From Chryseobacterium limigenitum (GTDB lineage: Bacteria; Bacteroidota; Bacteroidia; Flavobacteriales; Weeksellaceae), in NCBI RefSeq assembly GCF_900114875.1, contig NZ_FPKW01000025.1:1-51070 (forward strand): DNA of 51,070 bases, given 5' to 3'. The first letter of the stretch is position 1. Every line of letters starts with the position of its first letter. The notes beneath the pieces were generated by a model that was not told the DNA's origin, ran no database searches, and saw only the letters and a list, made by a program, of their open reading frames with translations. This document shows positions 1 to 8,790 of the stretch, piece after piece. A program made the translations under genes and the position numbers.

Positions 1-831
<831 letters not shown>

Positions 832-837
832 CAAAAG

Positions 838-845
838 CAAAAATA
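838..845 (-). promoter_or_regulatory. -7 box TATTTTTG of the transposase
   Basis: On the minus strand TATTTTTG matches the Bacteroidota -7 consensus TAnnTTTG. It ends 6 bases before the presumed ATG at 831, so the transcript would have almost no leader. Confidence 0.4.
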
Positions 846-1007
846 CTAAAAAACAACCTTCATTTTAAAAATCAAAACATCAAAAAAAGTCTAATAAACC
901 TATAAAATACCTGTGACGAAAATTCGTCAGTCCATCACACAAAAGAAAATGGTTCGAGACCCATAAAGGGTTGTGTGTCAATGTAATCATTTGATAATCA
1001 AAGGCAA

Positions 1008-1067
1008 GCGGTTCGAGGTTTGACCTGCCATCCACCCGCGGTTCGAGGTGTGACCTGCCATCCACCC
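1008..1067. repeat. Two tandem copies of a 30-bp repeat
   Basis: Copies at 1008-1037 and 1038-1067 differ at one base (T1020 versus G1050). Each begins GCGGTTCGAGGT and ends CCATCCACCC. They are more GC-rich than the surroundings and lie between two transposase remnants. A related GGTTCGAG also occurs near 952. No function is recognised. Confidence 0.9.
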
Positions 1068-1132
1068 GTTCTGGACATAGAAAAATGGTTTTTCCTGACG
1101 GCATATCCCCAAATTGAAGCGATGCTCCAGGA
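1068..1132 (-). pseudogene. Second, short transposase fragment
   Basis: This 65-bp stretch aligns without gaps to 606-670 inside the transposase pseudogene, with about ten mismatches by eye. It covers the same coding segment (RKRFQSWSIASIWGY region) on the same strand. It is the remnant of a second, diverged copy of the element. The open frame that covers it and the tandem repeat (880-1146, minus) has no coherent protein content and is not called as a gene. Confidence 0.7.
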
Positions 1133-1180
1133 CTTCCTCCCATCAAGAAAATAAATAAAATTTATCAAAATATAAACATG

Positions 1181-1206
1181 AAAAAAGCATCTTTTTTCAG
1201 ATGCTT
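1181..1206 (-). terminator. Terminator of the DUF3276 gene
   Basis: On the minus strand AAGCATCT pairs with AGATGCTT around a GAAAAA-type loop and is followed by a run of Ts. It sits 25 bases past the stop codon of the DUF3276 gene. Confidence 0.75.
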
Positions 1207-1230
1207 GTGTTTTTAAGATATTGTTTTGGC

Positions 1231-1566
1231 TTAAACCTCGTCGTCAGAATCTATTGTGTAAGATTTGCTTTTGAAGTCTTTGTCATGCTTTTCTGATATT
1301 ACATCCTCACCTTTTTCGTTAATGATGAAATCTGTGGATTCATTAAACATCTCCTGAAAACTTTTAAAATCCTCTTTGTAAAGATAAATTTTGTGTTTCT
1401 CGAATGTAGCCTCTCCATTCTCTCCGAAGTTCTTTTTACTTTCGGTAATCGTAAGATAATAATCTCCTGCTTTCGTCTCGCGCACATCAAAGAAATAAGT
1501 TCTTCTTCCTGCTTTTAACACCTTCGTGAAAATTTCATTTTCATGGCGTTCCTTGTATTCACTCAT
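1231..1566 (-). CDS. DUF3276 / PUR-alpha-like nucleic acid binding protein
   Basis: The protein has 111 residues and starts MSEYKERHENEIF. It matches from memory the small DUF3276 family, the bacterial PUR-domain proteins found in Bacteroidota. Members carry a single PUR repeat that binds single-stranded DNA or RNA; their cellular role is not settled. Visible family features are KAGRRTYFFDVRETKAGDYYLTITE, a basic/aromatic beta strand series, then a FEKHKIYLYKEDF strand-helix, and an acidic C-terminal tail (SDDEV). It is a single-gene unit with its own TATATTTG promoter and terminator. The length is normal for the family. Confidence 0.8.
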   Translation of the reverse strand: MSEYKERHENEIFTKVLKAGRRTYFFDVRETKAGDYYLTITESKKNFGENGEATFEKHKIYLYKEDFKSFQEMFNESTDFIINEKGEDVISEKHDKDFKSKSYTIDSDDEV

Positions 1567-1595
1567 TGTTAGATATTTTTTAATCTTGTTAAGAA

Positions 1596-1603
1596 CAAAT
1601 ATA
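1596..1603 (-). promoter_or_regulatory. -7 box TATATTTG of the DUF3276 gene
   Basis: A minus-strand TAnnTTTG match about 30 bases upstream of the ATG at 1566. It predicts a leader of roughly 20 bases. Confidence 0.6.
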
Positions 1604-1665
1604 AAAGTTTTCTTTTAATCACAAAATTTTTTTTATGATTTATTTAACAATTCCGAATGAAATGG

Positions 1666-3327
1666 CTAAGCGGTTAAAGAATTGGTAATTTCGGTAAGAT
1701 TAATAATTTTATCCGCTCTCTGAGCGCTAGACTCTCTGTGTGTGATAATTATGGACGTAGCATTATGAATTTTTGATTCAATATTTTCTAAGATATTCTG
1801 CTCGGTTTCAGTATCCAAAGCAGACAGTGAATCATCAAAAATAATGATGTTTGGGTCTTTAATTAAGGCTCTTGCGATGCAAATTCTCTGTTTCTGACCT
1901 CCCGAAAGCATGACGCCACGCTCACCAACAAGTGTTTTATATTGATCTTTGAAGTCGATGATGTTTTTATCAACATCTGCTATCTTGGCATATTCAACCA
2001 CTTTATCATGGGAAGGATTGTCAATTGCAAACCCAATATTAGTCTCGATAGAATCTGAAAACAGGTAACTTTCCTGTGGAATATATCCTATAAAATTTCT
2101 GTAATTATCGAGGTTGTGGTCTTTAAGATTTTTGCCGTCAATTAAAATTTCACCTTCTGTAGGATCAATCAATCGGCAAAGAAGTAAGGCAATGGTAGAT
2201 TTTCCACTTCCTGTTTTACCCATGATCGCCAGAGATTGTCCGGCATCAATTTTAAAACTTAAATTATCTAACGCTTTGATTCCTGTATTTGGATAAACGT
2301 AAGAAACATTTCTGAACTCAATATCTCCTTTAATTGGATAGTTTTCGAAGTTTGTATTAACAACCTCAGATTTTTTATCTAAAAATTCATTGATTCTCTG
2401 CATAGATGCTTCCGCTCTTTGGTTCACGGAAGTTACCCAGCCGACCATTGAGAAAGGAAATATTAACGTGTTGATGTACATGAAGAAATCAGCAATTTTA
2501 CCGATACTTAATTGTCCGTCAATATATTTCTGTCCGCCAATTAAAATAATGGCAACGTTTAACAAACCGATTACAAATAAAATAATAGTAAAGAAATATG
2601 CTTCAGTTTTGGCTAAATCCAAAGCTTTGTCTTGATAATCAGTAACTTTTACACTGTAATTTTTCTTGATGTAATTCTCTTTCGCAAAAAACTTCACCAC
2701 ACGAATTCCAGAGAAACTATCCTGAACAAAAGTTGAAATCGCAGACTGACTTTTCTGCATGATCTTAGACTTTTTATTAATAATCGAGCTTACCTTGAAA
2801 ATAGCAAATGATAAAATCGGGAGAGGCAACAATGTCCATAAAGTCATTGATACATCTGTTTTCAGCATATAAATACTTGTGATAATTAATAGGATAATTA
2901 AATTCACAACATACATCACACCAGGCCCCAAATACATTCTTACAGCCACAACATCTTCACTTAAACGGTTCATTAAGTCTCCGATCGTCGTTTGTTTGTA
3001 ATCTGTTAAGGATAATTCCTGATAATGTCTGTAGATTTTATTTTTCAGTTCATATTCGATTCTTCTTGAGGCAACAATGATAGTCTGTCTCATCATAAAG
3101 GTGAAAAATCCGGTAAGAAGTGAGCATCCGACGATAATGGCAACATAAATTAATATCTGCTTATTGAAGCCGAAATTTCCGTTTTTTGTAAGTTCATCCA
3201 CCGATTTTCCTACAAACTGTACTTTGTATATGTTGAAAAAATTACTGGTGATGATAAACAGCGACCCCCAAAACAATAATATTTTATGTTTCCAAAAATA
3301 AGGGTTTAGAGTTTTTAAAGCTTTCAT
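1666..3327 (-). CDS. ABC exporter, fused permease-ATPase (MdlA/MsbA-like)
   Basis: A half-transporter of about 553 residues. The N-terminal half has the hydrophobic segments of an ABC type I exporter (roughly residues 15-310). The C-terminal half is the ATPase, with Walker A GKTGSGKST, signature LSGGQKQR and Walker B IIIFDDSLSALD. The usual catalytic glutamate after Walker B is an aspartate (FDD), as in the degenerate sites of heterodimeric exporters such as MdlA. A partner half-transporter may therefore exist elsewhere. I chose ATG 3327 over an in-frame TTG at 3339, because the TTG lies inside the promoter region. The substrate is unknown; lipid or drug export is the family norm. Confidence 0.85.
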   Translation of the reverse strand: MKALKTLNPYFWKHKILLFWGSLFIITSNFFNIYKVQFVGKSVDELTKNGNFGFNKQILIYVAIIVGCSLLTGFFTFMMRQTIIVASRRIEYELKNKIYRHYQELSLTDYKQTTIGDLMNRLSEDVVAVRMYLGPGVMYVVNLIILLIITSIYMLKTDVSMTLWTLLPLPILSFAIFKVSSIINKKSKIMQKSQSAISTFVQDSFSGIRVVKFFAKENYIKKNYSVKVTDYQDKALDLAKTEAYFFTIILFVIGLLNVAIILIGGQKYIDGQLSIGKIADFFMYINTLIFPFSMVGWVTSVNQRAEASMQRINEFLDKKSEVVNTNFENYPIKGDIEFRNVSYVYPNTGIKALDNLSFKIDAGQSLAIMGKTGSGKSTIALLLCRLIDPTEGEILIDGKNLKDHNLDNYRNFIGYIPQESYLFSDSIETNIGFAIDNPSHDKVVEYAKIADVDKNIIDFKDQYKTLVGERGVMLSGGQKQRICIARALIKDPNIIIFDDSLSALDTETEQNILENIESKIHNATSIIITHRESSAQRADKIINLTEITNSLTA

Positions 3328-3336
3328 AAAGTTTTG

Positions 3337-3352
3337 CAAAATTACAAAAATA
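3337..3352 (-). promoter_or_regulatory. Tandem -7 boxes for the ABC exporter
   Basis: On the minus strand TATTTTTG and TAATTTTG lie back to back (3352-3345 and 3344-3337), both fitting TAnnTTTG. They would give very short leaders before ATG 3327. Confidence 0.45.
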
Positions 3353-3388
3353 GAAGCAGACTACGAATTTCATAAATTTTAAATTTCG

Positions 3389-3396
3389 TATCTTTG
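3389..3396 (+). promoter_or_regulatory. -7 box TATCTTTG of the nusB operon
   Basis: TAnnTTTG match ending 21 bases before the nusB ATG, divergent from the ABC exporter promoter. Confidence 0.6.
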
Positions 3397-3417
3397 CACC
3401 CATAAAAAGCTCTTTGA

Positions 3418-4323
3418 ATGTTAGGACGACGACAAATCCGTGAAAAAGTAGTAGAAAGTGTGTATTCTTACTACCAAAATCCAATAAAATTTGATGTTTT
3501 AGAGAAAAACATGTTCTCTGGAATAGAAAAAATCTATTATCTGTATATCTATGAACTCAACTTTTTGGTGGCGTTGAAAGATCTTGCAGAACATCAGATC
3601 GAAATCGGTAAGAATAAATACATCAAAACCGATGCTAATACCAATCCTAATCAAAAATTCATCAGCAACCAGGTATTAATTAAGATTGAAGAAAATCCTG
3701 AGAGATTATTTTTTACTGGTCAGCATAAACAATTGAAGTGGGATCTTCATGATGATTTATTGGTAAGAACTTTCCAAAGAATTACTGCAGGAAAGCGTTA
3801 TCAGGATTTCATGAAAGAAGATGGGTATTCTTTTGAGGAAGATCAAAAATTTATTGGAAAATTATTTTTAAGATATATCGCTGAAAATGAAGATTTTCAT
3901 GAATATCTTGGGGATAAGGAATTAACTTGGTATGATGATATTCATATTGCTAATTCAATGGTTCAAAAAACGATTGGTTTTCTAAAGGAAGATGAAGACA
4001 GCAGAACTTTGATCAAAATGGTGAAAGATGATGAAGACAGAGATTTCGCAGGTAAATTGTTGAGAGACACACTGAACAACTGGGAAAGCAACGAGAAAAA
4101 GTTAGGTGAAAGATTGGATAACTGGGATTTGGATAGAGTTTCTTTAATGGACAAAGTTATTTTAACAACAGCCATTTCTGAGCTTGATAATTTTGCCTTC
4201 ACCCCTTCAAGAGTAATTATTAATGAATATATAGAGATCGCTAAAGTATTTGCTACAGACAGATCAAATATCTTCATCAACGGAATTTTAGATAAATATT
4301 GTAAAGATCAAAATAGAATTTAA
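3418..4323 (+). CDS. nusB: Transcription antitermination protein NusB, extended form
   Basis: NusB binds boxA RNA together with ribosomal protein S10 and supports antitermination on rRNA operons. The opening LGRRQIREKVVESVYSYYQ is the start used by the long NusB proteins of Bacteroidota. At 301 residues it is about twice the E. coli size. The recognisable NusB helical domain fills the C-terminal part (roughly 170-300), with DRVSLMDKVILTTAISEL and TPSRVIINEYIEIAKVFATDRSNIFINGILDK. The N-terminal half is a lineage-specific extension. It is the first gene of an apparent operon with a DUF1573 lipoprotein (4-base gap) and yajC. Confidence 0.9.
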   Translation: MLGRRQIREKVVESVYSYYQNPIKFDVLEKNMFSGIEKIYYLYIYELNFLVALKDLAEHQIEIGKNKYIKTDANTNPNQKFISNQVLIKIEENPERLFFTGQHKQLKWDLHDDLLVRTFQRITAGKRYQDFMKEDGYSFEEDQKFIGKLFLRYIAENEDFHEYLGDKELTWYDDIHIANSMVQKTIGFLKEDEDSRTLIKMVKDDEDRDFAGKLLRDTLNNWESNEKKLGERLDNWDLDRVSLMDKVILTTAISELDNFAFTPSRVIINEYIEIAKVFATDRSNIFINGILDKYCKDQNRI

Positions 4324-4327
4324 TAAA

Positions 4328-4861
4328 ATGAAAAAGACGTTATCAATTATCGCTTTGTCTATTATAGGCTTTGGTTTAGTTTCTTGTAAAAAAGAAAACA
4401 AAGAAATTCAGGGATCAGATGCTGTAGCAGTGGATTCTAGCGCTGCAAACAATTTGCCACCAACTGATTCTTCAGCAGCTCATGTACAGGAAGGTGCAGC
4501 AACGGCTACTCCGGCAGTAGCAGCAACTCCGGCTCCATCTAACCAGCCATTAACAACACTTGCTCTTTCTGAAAACAGCTTCGATTTCGGGAAAATCAAA
4601 AAAGGAGATAAAGTAGAGCATGTATATGAAGTTACAAATACAGGAACTAATCCTTTGGTAATTTCTGAAGTAAAGCCAGGATGTGGATGTACAGTTCCTG
4701 ATTTCACAAAAGAACCAATTATGCCAGGTAAAAAAGGAAAAATCACGTTGCATTTTGACTCTTCAAACTTTGACGGAAACGTAAGTAAGTATGCAGATGT
4801 TTTTGCTAACGTAGATAAAGCTCCTATTAAATTAACATTTACAGCTAATATTCAACCATAA
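4328..4861 (+). CDS. DUF1573 lipoprotein
   Basis: A 177-residue lipoprotein. The signal peptide ends in a lipobox (LVSC), predicting a lipid-anchored envelope protein. An Ala/Pro/Thr-rich linker (about 30-75) is followed by a DUF1573 domain (about 80-177). The domain has the family's start ENSFDFGKIKKGDKVEHVYE and its signature KPGCGCTVPDF. DUF1573 is an immunoglobulin-like, ASH/MSP-type fold of unknown role. The position between nusB and yajC recurs in Flavobacteriia, from memory, and suggests co-transcription rather than a known shared function. Confidence 0.85.
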   Translation: MKKTLSIIALSIIGFGLVSCKKENKEIQGSDAVAVDSSAANNLPPTDSSAAHVQEGAATATPAVAATPAPSNQPLTTLALSENSFDFGKIKKGDKVEHVYEVTNTGTNPLVISEVKPGCGCTVPDFTKEPIMPGKKGKITLHFDSSNFDGNVSKYADVFANVDKAPIKLTFTANIQP

Positions 4862-4865
4862 TATA

Positions 4866-5243
4866 ATGAATACGTTAACAATCTTTTTACAGGCGCCCGC
4901 ACAAGGAGGAAATTCTTCTATGATGCTTATCATGATGGGGGTAATGTTTGTTGGGTTTTATTTCCTAATGATAAGACCGCAACAAGCGAAACAAAAGAAA
5001 GAAAAAACTTTTCAGGAAAACTTAAAAGTTGGGACTAGAGTAGTTCTTACTTCTGGTCTTCACGGAAGAATTGCTCAGGTTCAGGATGATGGTTTCGTTA
5101 TTGAAACATTATCAGGAAAGTTGAAATTCGAAAAAGCAGCTATTTCAAGAGAATTTACTGAAACTCGTTTTGGAGATAAGGCAGCAAAAACAACTGATAA
5201 ACCAGCTGAGAAAAAAGAAATTGAAACTACTGAAAATAAGTAA
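4866..5243 (+). CDS. yajC: Preprotein translocase subunit YajC
   Basis: YajC is the small accessory membrane protein of the SecDF-YajC complex that assists Sec export. The 125-residue product has one N-terminal membrane helix (MMLIMMGVMFVGFYFLMI) and then the hallmark RPQQAKQKKEK. A small beta domain follows, with LKVGTRVVLTSGLHGRIAQV. A charged Lys/Glu/Thr tail (about 95-125) is longer than in E. coli but usual in Bacteroidota. It is the last gene of the nusB unit, 4 bases after the DUF1573 gene, with a GC-rich hairpin terminator 26 bases downstream. Confidence 0.92.
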   Translation: MNTLTIFLQAPAQGGNSSMMLIMMGVMFVGFYFLMIRPQQAKQKKEKTFQENLKVGTRVVLTSGLHGRIAQVQDDGFVIETLSGKLKFEKAAISREFTETRFGDKAAKTTDKPAEKKEIETTENK

Positions 5244-5269
5244 TTTTTTAGTTTTAAAATATTACGTTT

Positions 5270-5298
5270 CGGCGCGGTGAGCTTTGCTCACCGCGCCG
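5270..5298 (+). terminator. GC-rich hairpin after yajC
   Basis: A perfect 13-bp stem, CGGCGCGGTGAGC, pairs with 5286-5298 around a TTT loop and is followed by ATTCTTTT. It is strikingly GC-rich for this genome. It probably terminates the nusB operon. Confidence 0.7.
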
Positions 5299-5316
5299 AT
5301 TCTTTTATACGCGTTC

Positions 5317-5436
5317 TGTCATTCAGAACGAAGCAAAGCGCAGTGAAGAATCTAAACTTAATAATCTTAACGACTTAAATGAATCTTAATGGTTTAGTTT
5401 TAAATGTTAATAGATTTCTCCTCCATCGAAGTGACA
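5317..5436. repeat. Dispersed inverted-repeat element (REP/MITE-like)
   Basis: The 5' edge TGTCATTCAGAACGAAG continues to GTGAAGAATCT. The 3' edge, read in reverse, is TGTCACTTCGATGGAGGAG followed by AAATCT. The two ends form an imperfect inverted repeat of about 25-35 bases around an AT-rich centre. From memory, TGTCATT..GAA..GAATCT-type ends belong to an intergenic repeat common in Bacteroidota genomes. It has no coding content. Confidence 0.55.
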
Positions 5437-5494
5437 AGCTTTGTGTTATTCGTGAAAACATTTGTAAAATTTATGTTTAAATTTTAAAATAAAA

Positions 5495-5502
5495 TATCTT
5501 TG
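5495..5502 (+). promoter_or_regulatory. -7 box TATCTTTG directly before the SDR start codon
   Basis: TAnnTTTG match with only four bases (TCAC) between it and the ATG at 5507. This predicts a leaderless or nearly leaderless mRNA. Confidence 0.55.
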
Positions 5503-5506
5503 TCAC

Positions 5507-6241
5507 ATGGATCAAAACACAAACAAGACCGTTCTCATTCTGGGTGCCAATTCCGATGTTGCAAAACAATGTATCAAACAATATTTAGCAAAAGGATTTT
5601 CCATCATTGCTGCTTCAAGAAATACAAATTCTTTAGAAAATTTTATTAAAGAAAAACATTTAGACCAATCAAAAATCACGGTTTTATATTTTGATGCGGC
5701 AGATTTTGATTCACATCAAAAATTTTATAACGAACTTCCAATAAAACCTCATATTGCAGTGTATGCTGCAGGTTTTTTAATTGATAATGAAAAAGCATTG
5801 AGAGACTTTAAAGGAACTCAACAAATGATGATTACGAATTACATGGGAGCTGTTTCTATTCTAAATATTATCGCAATGGATGAAAGCAATAAAAATTTAG
5901 AAAGAATCATCGGACTGTCCTCACTTTCCGGAGTGAGAGGACGAAAAAGTAATTTCGTTTATGGAAGTACAAAAGCAGCTTTTACAACTTATTTAGCCGG
6001 TTTGAGACAAGAATTAGCTTCAAAAAATATTAAAGTCAATGCTTTAGTTATAGGTTATATCAGAACAAAAATTAATGAAGGATTACAATTGAATGAATCC
6101 CTAATTATGGAGCCAGATTACGTAGCAAAACATATTGTCAACGCCGGAAATTCTTTCACCATTGTTCCGAATTTTAAATGGAAGATTATTTATTTGATTC
6201 TGAAAATGTTGCCGGAGATTTTGGTGGCGGAATTACCTTAA
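5507..6241 (+). CDS. SDR-family NAD(P)-dependent oxidoreductase
   Basis: A 244-residue short-chain dehydrogenase/reductase. The nucleotide-binding strand-turn is VLILGANSDVA (about residues 9-19), an ILGA variant of the usual TGxxxGxG. The NNAG-equivalent region is VYAAGFL, the catalytic serine lies in LSSLSGVRG, and the YxxxK pair is in YGSTKAAF. The substrate cannot be assigned; the ILGANSDVA form resembles sugar- or polyprenyl-linked ketoreductases. It is monocistronic, with its stop codon directly abutting the stop of the convergent gene at 6242. Confidence 0.82.
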   Translation: MDQNTNKTVLILGANSDVAKQCIKQYLAKGFSIIAASRNTNSLENFIKEKHLDQSKITVLYFDAADFDSHQKFYNELPIKPHIAVYAAGFLIDNEKALRDFKGTQQMMITNYMGAVSILNIIAMDESNKNLERIIGLSSLSGVRGRKSNFVYGSTKAAFTTYLAGLRQELASKNIKVNALVIGYIRTKINEGLQLNESLIMEPDYVAKHIVNAGNSFTIVPNFKWKIIYLILKMLPEILVAELP

Positions 6242-6787
6242 TTATTTTTGTTGTTTAGAATGGTTTTGAAGATAATTTAATAAAATATCATAATCAGAAT
6301 TATTGAATTCAGGCTTAGTAAAAATAAAATTTAAACCGCCTTTCAACATTTGGACGATAAGATGATCATCAACAAATTTATAGCTAGTTTTTTCCCAAAT
6401 TGAACCAAATGTATTAAAAGTACTTTTAATTTCTAAAGAAGTTTCATTTAAATCAATACGAACAGTTTGATCATTACTGTTGTTAAAATCTTTAATATTT
6501 TCTTCGATTATTTTGTCGGTTTTCTTTTTAGAAAGTACATATTGATAAGTCAACAGGAAAATATATCCAATATAAAGAAATCCAATATACTTAAAAATAT
6601 AAGGTATTGCATTTTGATCAAATCCCTTTAAGGGTAGAAATCCGATAGTTAAAAAAATAACTGAATAAATTATTGCTTTTTTTAATTCGGTAAAATTCTT
6701 TCTCCAAACATATTTGAAGAAGAATTTTTGATTTTCCCTTTCTATATTTTCATTGAAAAGAAACTCAATTATTGTATTTTCGTTCAT
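6242..6787 (-). CDS. Putative membrane protein, YcxB-like
   Basis: A 181-residue protein of unknown function. Two hydrophobic helices lie at about 38-55 and 65-85 (AIIYSVIFLTIGFLPL and YIGFLYIGYIFLL). A soluble C-terminal part follows with alternating beta strands, including SIWEKTSYKFVDDHLIVQML and a FIFTKPEF segment. Two helices followed by such a strand region resemble the YcxB-like C-terminal domain. That is a pattern impression only. It is convergent with the SDR gene with no bases between the two stops. Confidence 0.6.
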   Translation of the reverse strand: MNENTIIEFLFNENIERENQKFFFKYVWRKNFTELKKAIIYSVIFLTIGFLPLKGFDQNAIPYIFKYIGFLYIGYIFLLTYQYVLSKKKTDKIIEENIKDFNNSNDQTVRIDLNETSLEIKSTFNTFGSIWEKTSYKFVDDHLIVQMLKGGLNFIFTKPEFNNSDYDILLNYLQNHSKQQK

Positions 6788-6865
6788 GGTTATTAAAGGC
6801 GACGTATTTTAGTTCAAAAATATTGAATTTCCTCAATATTCTGCAATACCTCTAATGTAAGAAAT

Positions 6866-6891
6866 AAAAAAAGCGGAGAAAAATCTCCGCT
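6866..6891 (-). terminator. Terminator of aspS
   Basis: On the minus strand AGCGGAGA and TCTCCGCT form an 8-bp stem with a 4-base loop, followed by seven Ts. It begins 7 bases after the aspS stop. Confidence 0.85.
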
Positions 6892-6897
6892 CTAAAT

Positions 6898-8652
6898 TTA
6901 TGCTTTTAAATTCAATTGTAATTCCAATTCATCGAGCTGAGCTTCGGCAATTGCAGCAGGAGCGTCGATCATCACATCACGTCCTGAATTATTCTTAGGG
7001 AAAGCGATATAATCTCTGATCACTTCGTTTCCATCAAGGATTGCCACTAAACGGTCAAATCCGAAAGCCAAACCACCGTGAGGAGGTGCTCCGTATTTGA
7101 AGGCATTCATTAAGAATCCAAACTGAGCTTCTGCTTCTTCTTTTGAGAATCCTAAAAGATCAAACATTTTAGATTGAAGATCTTTATCGAAAATTCTGAT
7201 AGAACCTCCACCGATTTCGTTGCCGTTCAACACCATATCGTAAGCGTTGGCTCTAGCTTTTCCCGGATCAGTTTCCAATAAATGAATATCTTCTGGCTTT
7301 GGAGAGGTGAAAGGGTGGTGCATTGCATGGTAACGTCCGCTTTCTTCGTCGAATTCTAATAATGGGAAGTCAACAACCCAAAGTGGTGCGAATACGTCTC
7401 CTTTTCTTAATCCTAAACGGTTTCCAAGCTCCATTCTCAAGGCCGAAAGCTGAGTTCTTACTTTGTGCTCGTTTCCTGAAAGAATTAACATTAAATCTCC
7501 TTCTTTTGCTCCGAATTTCTCGATGATTTTCGCTAGATCTTCCTCGTTGTAGAATTTATTTACTGAAGAAGTTTTCACACCATCATTCTGGAATTTAGCC
7601 CAAACCATTCCTGAAGCTCCGATTTGAGGTCTTTTAACCCAATCCACAAGCTCGTCAATTTGTTTTCTTGTATAATCTGCGCAACCTTCAACATTGATTC
7701 CGACAACCAATTCGGCATCATCAAATATTTTGAAATCTTTTCCTTTTACTAATTCATTTAATTCCACGAATTCCATTCCGAAACGGATGTCCGGTTTGTC
7801 GTTTCCGTATTTCTGCATCGCATCTGCGAAAGTCATTCTTGGGAACGCTCCGAATTCCTGACCGGTAATATCTTTGATCAACGTTTTTGTCATTCCTTCA
7901 AAAACATTCATCACGTCTTCCTGCTCTACGAAAGCCATTTCGCAGTCGATTTGTGTAAATTCCGGCTGTCTGTCGGCTCTTAAATCTTCATCACGGAAAC
8001 ATTTCACAATTTGGAAATATTTATCCATTCCGCCAACCATCAACAATTGTTTGAAAGTCTGCGGAGACTGTGGTAATGCATAAAATTGTCCCGGATTCAT
8101 TCTGCTTGGTACAACGAAATCTCTCGCTCCTTCAGGAGTAGATTTGATTAAAACCGGAGTTTCAACCTCGATAAATCCTTCGTCTGAAAGATAATTTCTC
8201 ACTTTCTGCGCCATTTTGTGACGGAAGATCAATTTATCTCTTACCGGAGCTCTTCTGATATCCAGATATCGGTATTTCATTCTTAATTCTTCGCCGCCGT
8301 CCGTTTCATCTTCAATCTTGAAAGGCGGAAGTTGAGATTCATTAAGTACGGTTAATTTTTCAACTAAAATTTCAATTTCCCCTGTTGGAATATTTTTATT
8401 TTTATCCTTTCTTTCAATTACTTTACCGGTAACCTGAATAACAAATTCACGATTTAATTTTTTTACATCTTCAAATAATTCATTAGAAGAAATTTCTTGA
8501 CTAAAATATAATTGAGTAATTCCGTAACGATCTCGAAGATCTATCCAAATCATAAATCCTTTATCACGAATGGTTTGTACCCATCCAGAAAGTGTAACTT
8601 CTTCATTAAGATTTTTCAGAGATAATTCTCCGTTTGTGTGCGATCGAAACAT
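6898..8652 (-). CDS. aspS: Aspartate--tRNA ligase
   Basis: AspRS, a class II synthetase charging tRNA-Asp. The 584 residues are the bacterial-type length. An N-terminal OB-fold anticodon domain (about 10-110, VTLSGWVQTIRDKGFMIWID) is followed by the catalytic core with motif 2 FRDEDLRADRQPEFTQID. A GAD insertion follows (about 285-410), and motif 3 is GLAFGFDRL near the C terminus. ATG 8652 (MFRSHTNGELS) is chosen over an upstream in-frame TTG at 8673, because it gives the family's normal N terminus. It has its own promoter and terminator. No anticodon-site analysis was done for the discriminating versus Asn-charging type. Confidence 0.95.
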   Translation of the reverse strand: MFRSHTNGELSLKNLNEEVTLSGWVQTIRDKGFMIWIDLRDRYGITQLYFSQEISSNELFEDVKKLNREFVIQVTGKVIERKDKNKNIPTGEIEILVEKLTVLNESQLPPFKIEDETDGGEELRMKYRYLDIRRAPVRDKLIFRHKMAQKVRNYLSDEGFIEVETPVLIKSTPEGARDFVVPSRMNPGQFYALPQSPQTFKQLLMVGGMDKYFQIVKCFRDEDLRADRQPEFTQIDCEMAFVEQEDVMNVFEGMTKTLIKDITGQEFGAFPRMTFADAMQKYGNDKPDIRFGMEFVELNELVKGKDFKIFDDAELVVGINVEGCADYTRKQIDELVDWVKRPQIGASGMVWAKFQNDGVKTSSVNKFYNEEDLAKIIEKFGAKEGDLMLILSGNEHKVRTQLSALRMELGNRLGLRKGDVFAPLWVVDFPLLEFDEESGRYHAMHHPFTSPKPEDIHLLETDPGKARANAYDMVLNGNEIGGGSIRIFDKDLQSKMFDLLGFSKEEAEAQFGFLMNAFKYGAPPHGGLAFGFDRLVAILDGNEVIRDYIAFPKNNSGRDVMIDAPAAIAEAQLDELELQLNLKA

Positions 8653-8713
8653 AATTATTTGTTTAAAGTTCAATGTTTAAGACCCAAAGTTTTGAGCCTT
8701 TAATTTTCGTTTG

Positions 8714-8721
8714 CAAAGATA
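8714..8721 (-). promoter_or_regulatory. -7 box TATCTTTG of aspS
   Basis: Minus-strand TAnnTTTG match about 60 bases upstream of the chosen ATG. It supports transcription starting before either candidate start codon. Confidence 0.5.
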
Positions 8722-8743
8722 AGATTTTTGCAGGTTTTAAAAA

Positions 8744-8767
8744 CAAAAAAACTCCCTTTCGGAAGTT
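8744..8767 (-). terminator. Terminator of the ankyrin gene
   Basis: Minus strand: AACTTCC, a GAAA tetraloop, GGGAGTT (one G-T pair), then a T run. It lies 24 bases past the stop at 8791. Confidence 0.7.
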
Positions 8768-8790
8768 TTTACATTGTATTTTTAATATTT

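Noticed and set aside
950..1060. Repeated GGTTCGAG motifs that resemble tRNA T-loops
   Set aside because: No acceptor, D or anticodon arms can be folded around them, and they belong to a tandem repeat.
880..1146. An 88-codon minus-strand open frame
   Set aside because: It is only the read-through of the 30-bp tandem repeat and a transposase scar; the protein has no coherent composition or promoter.
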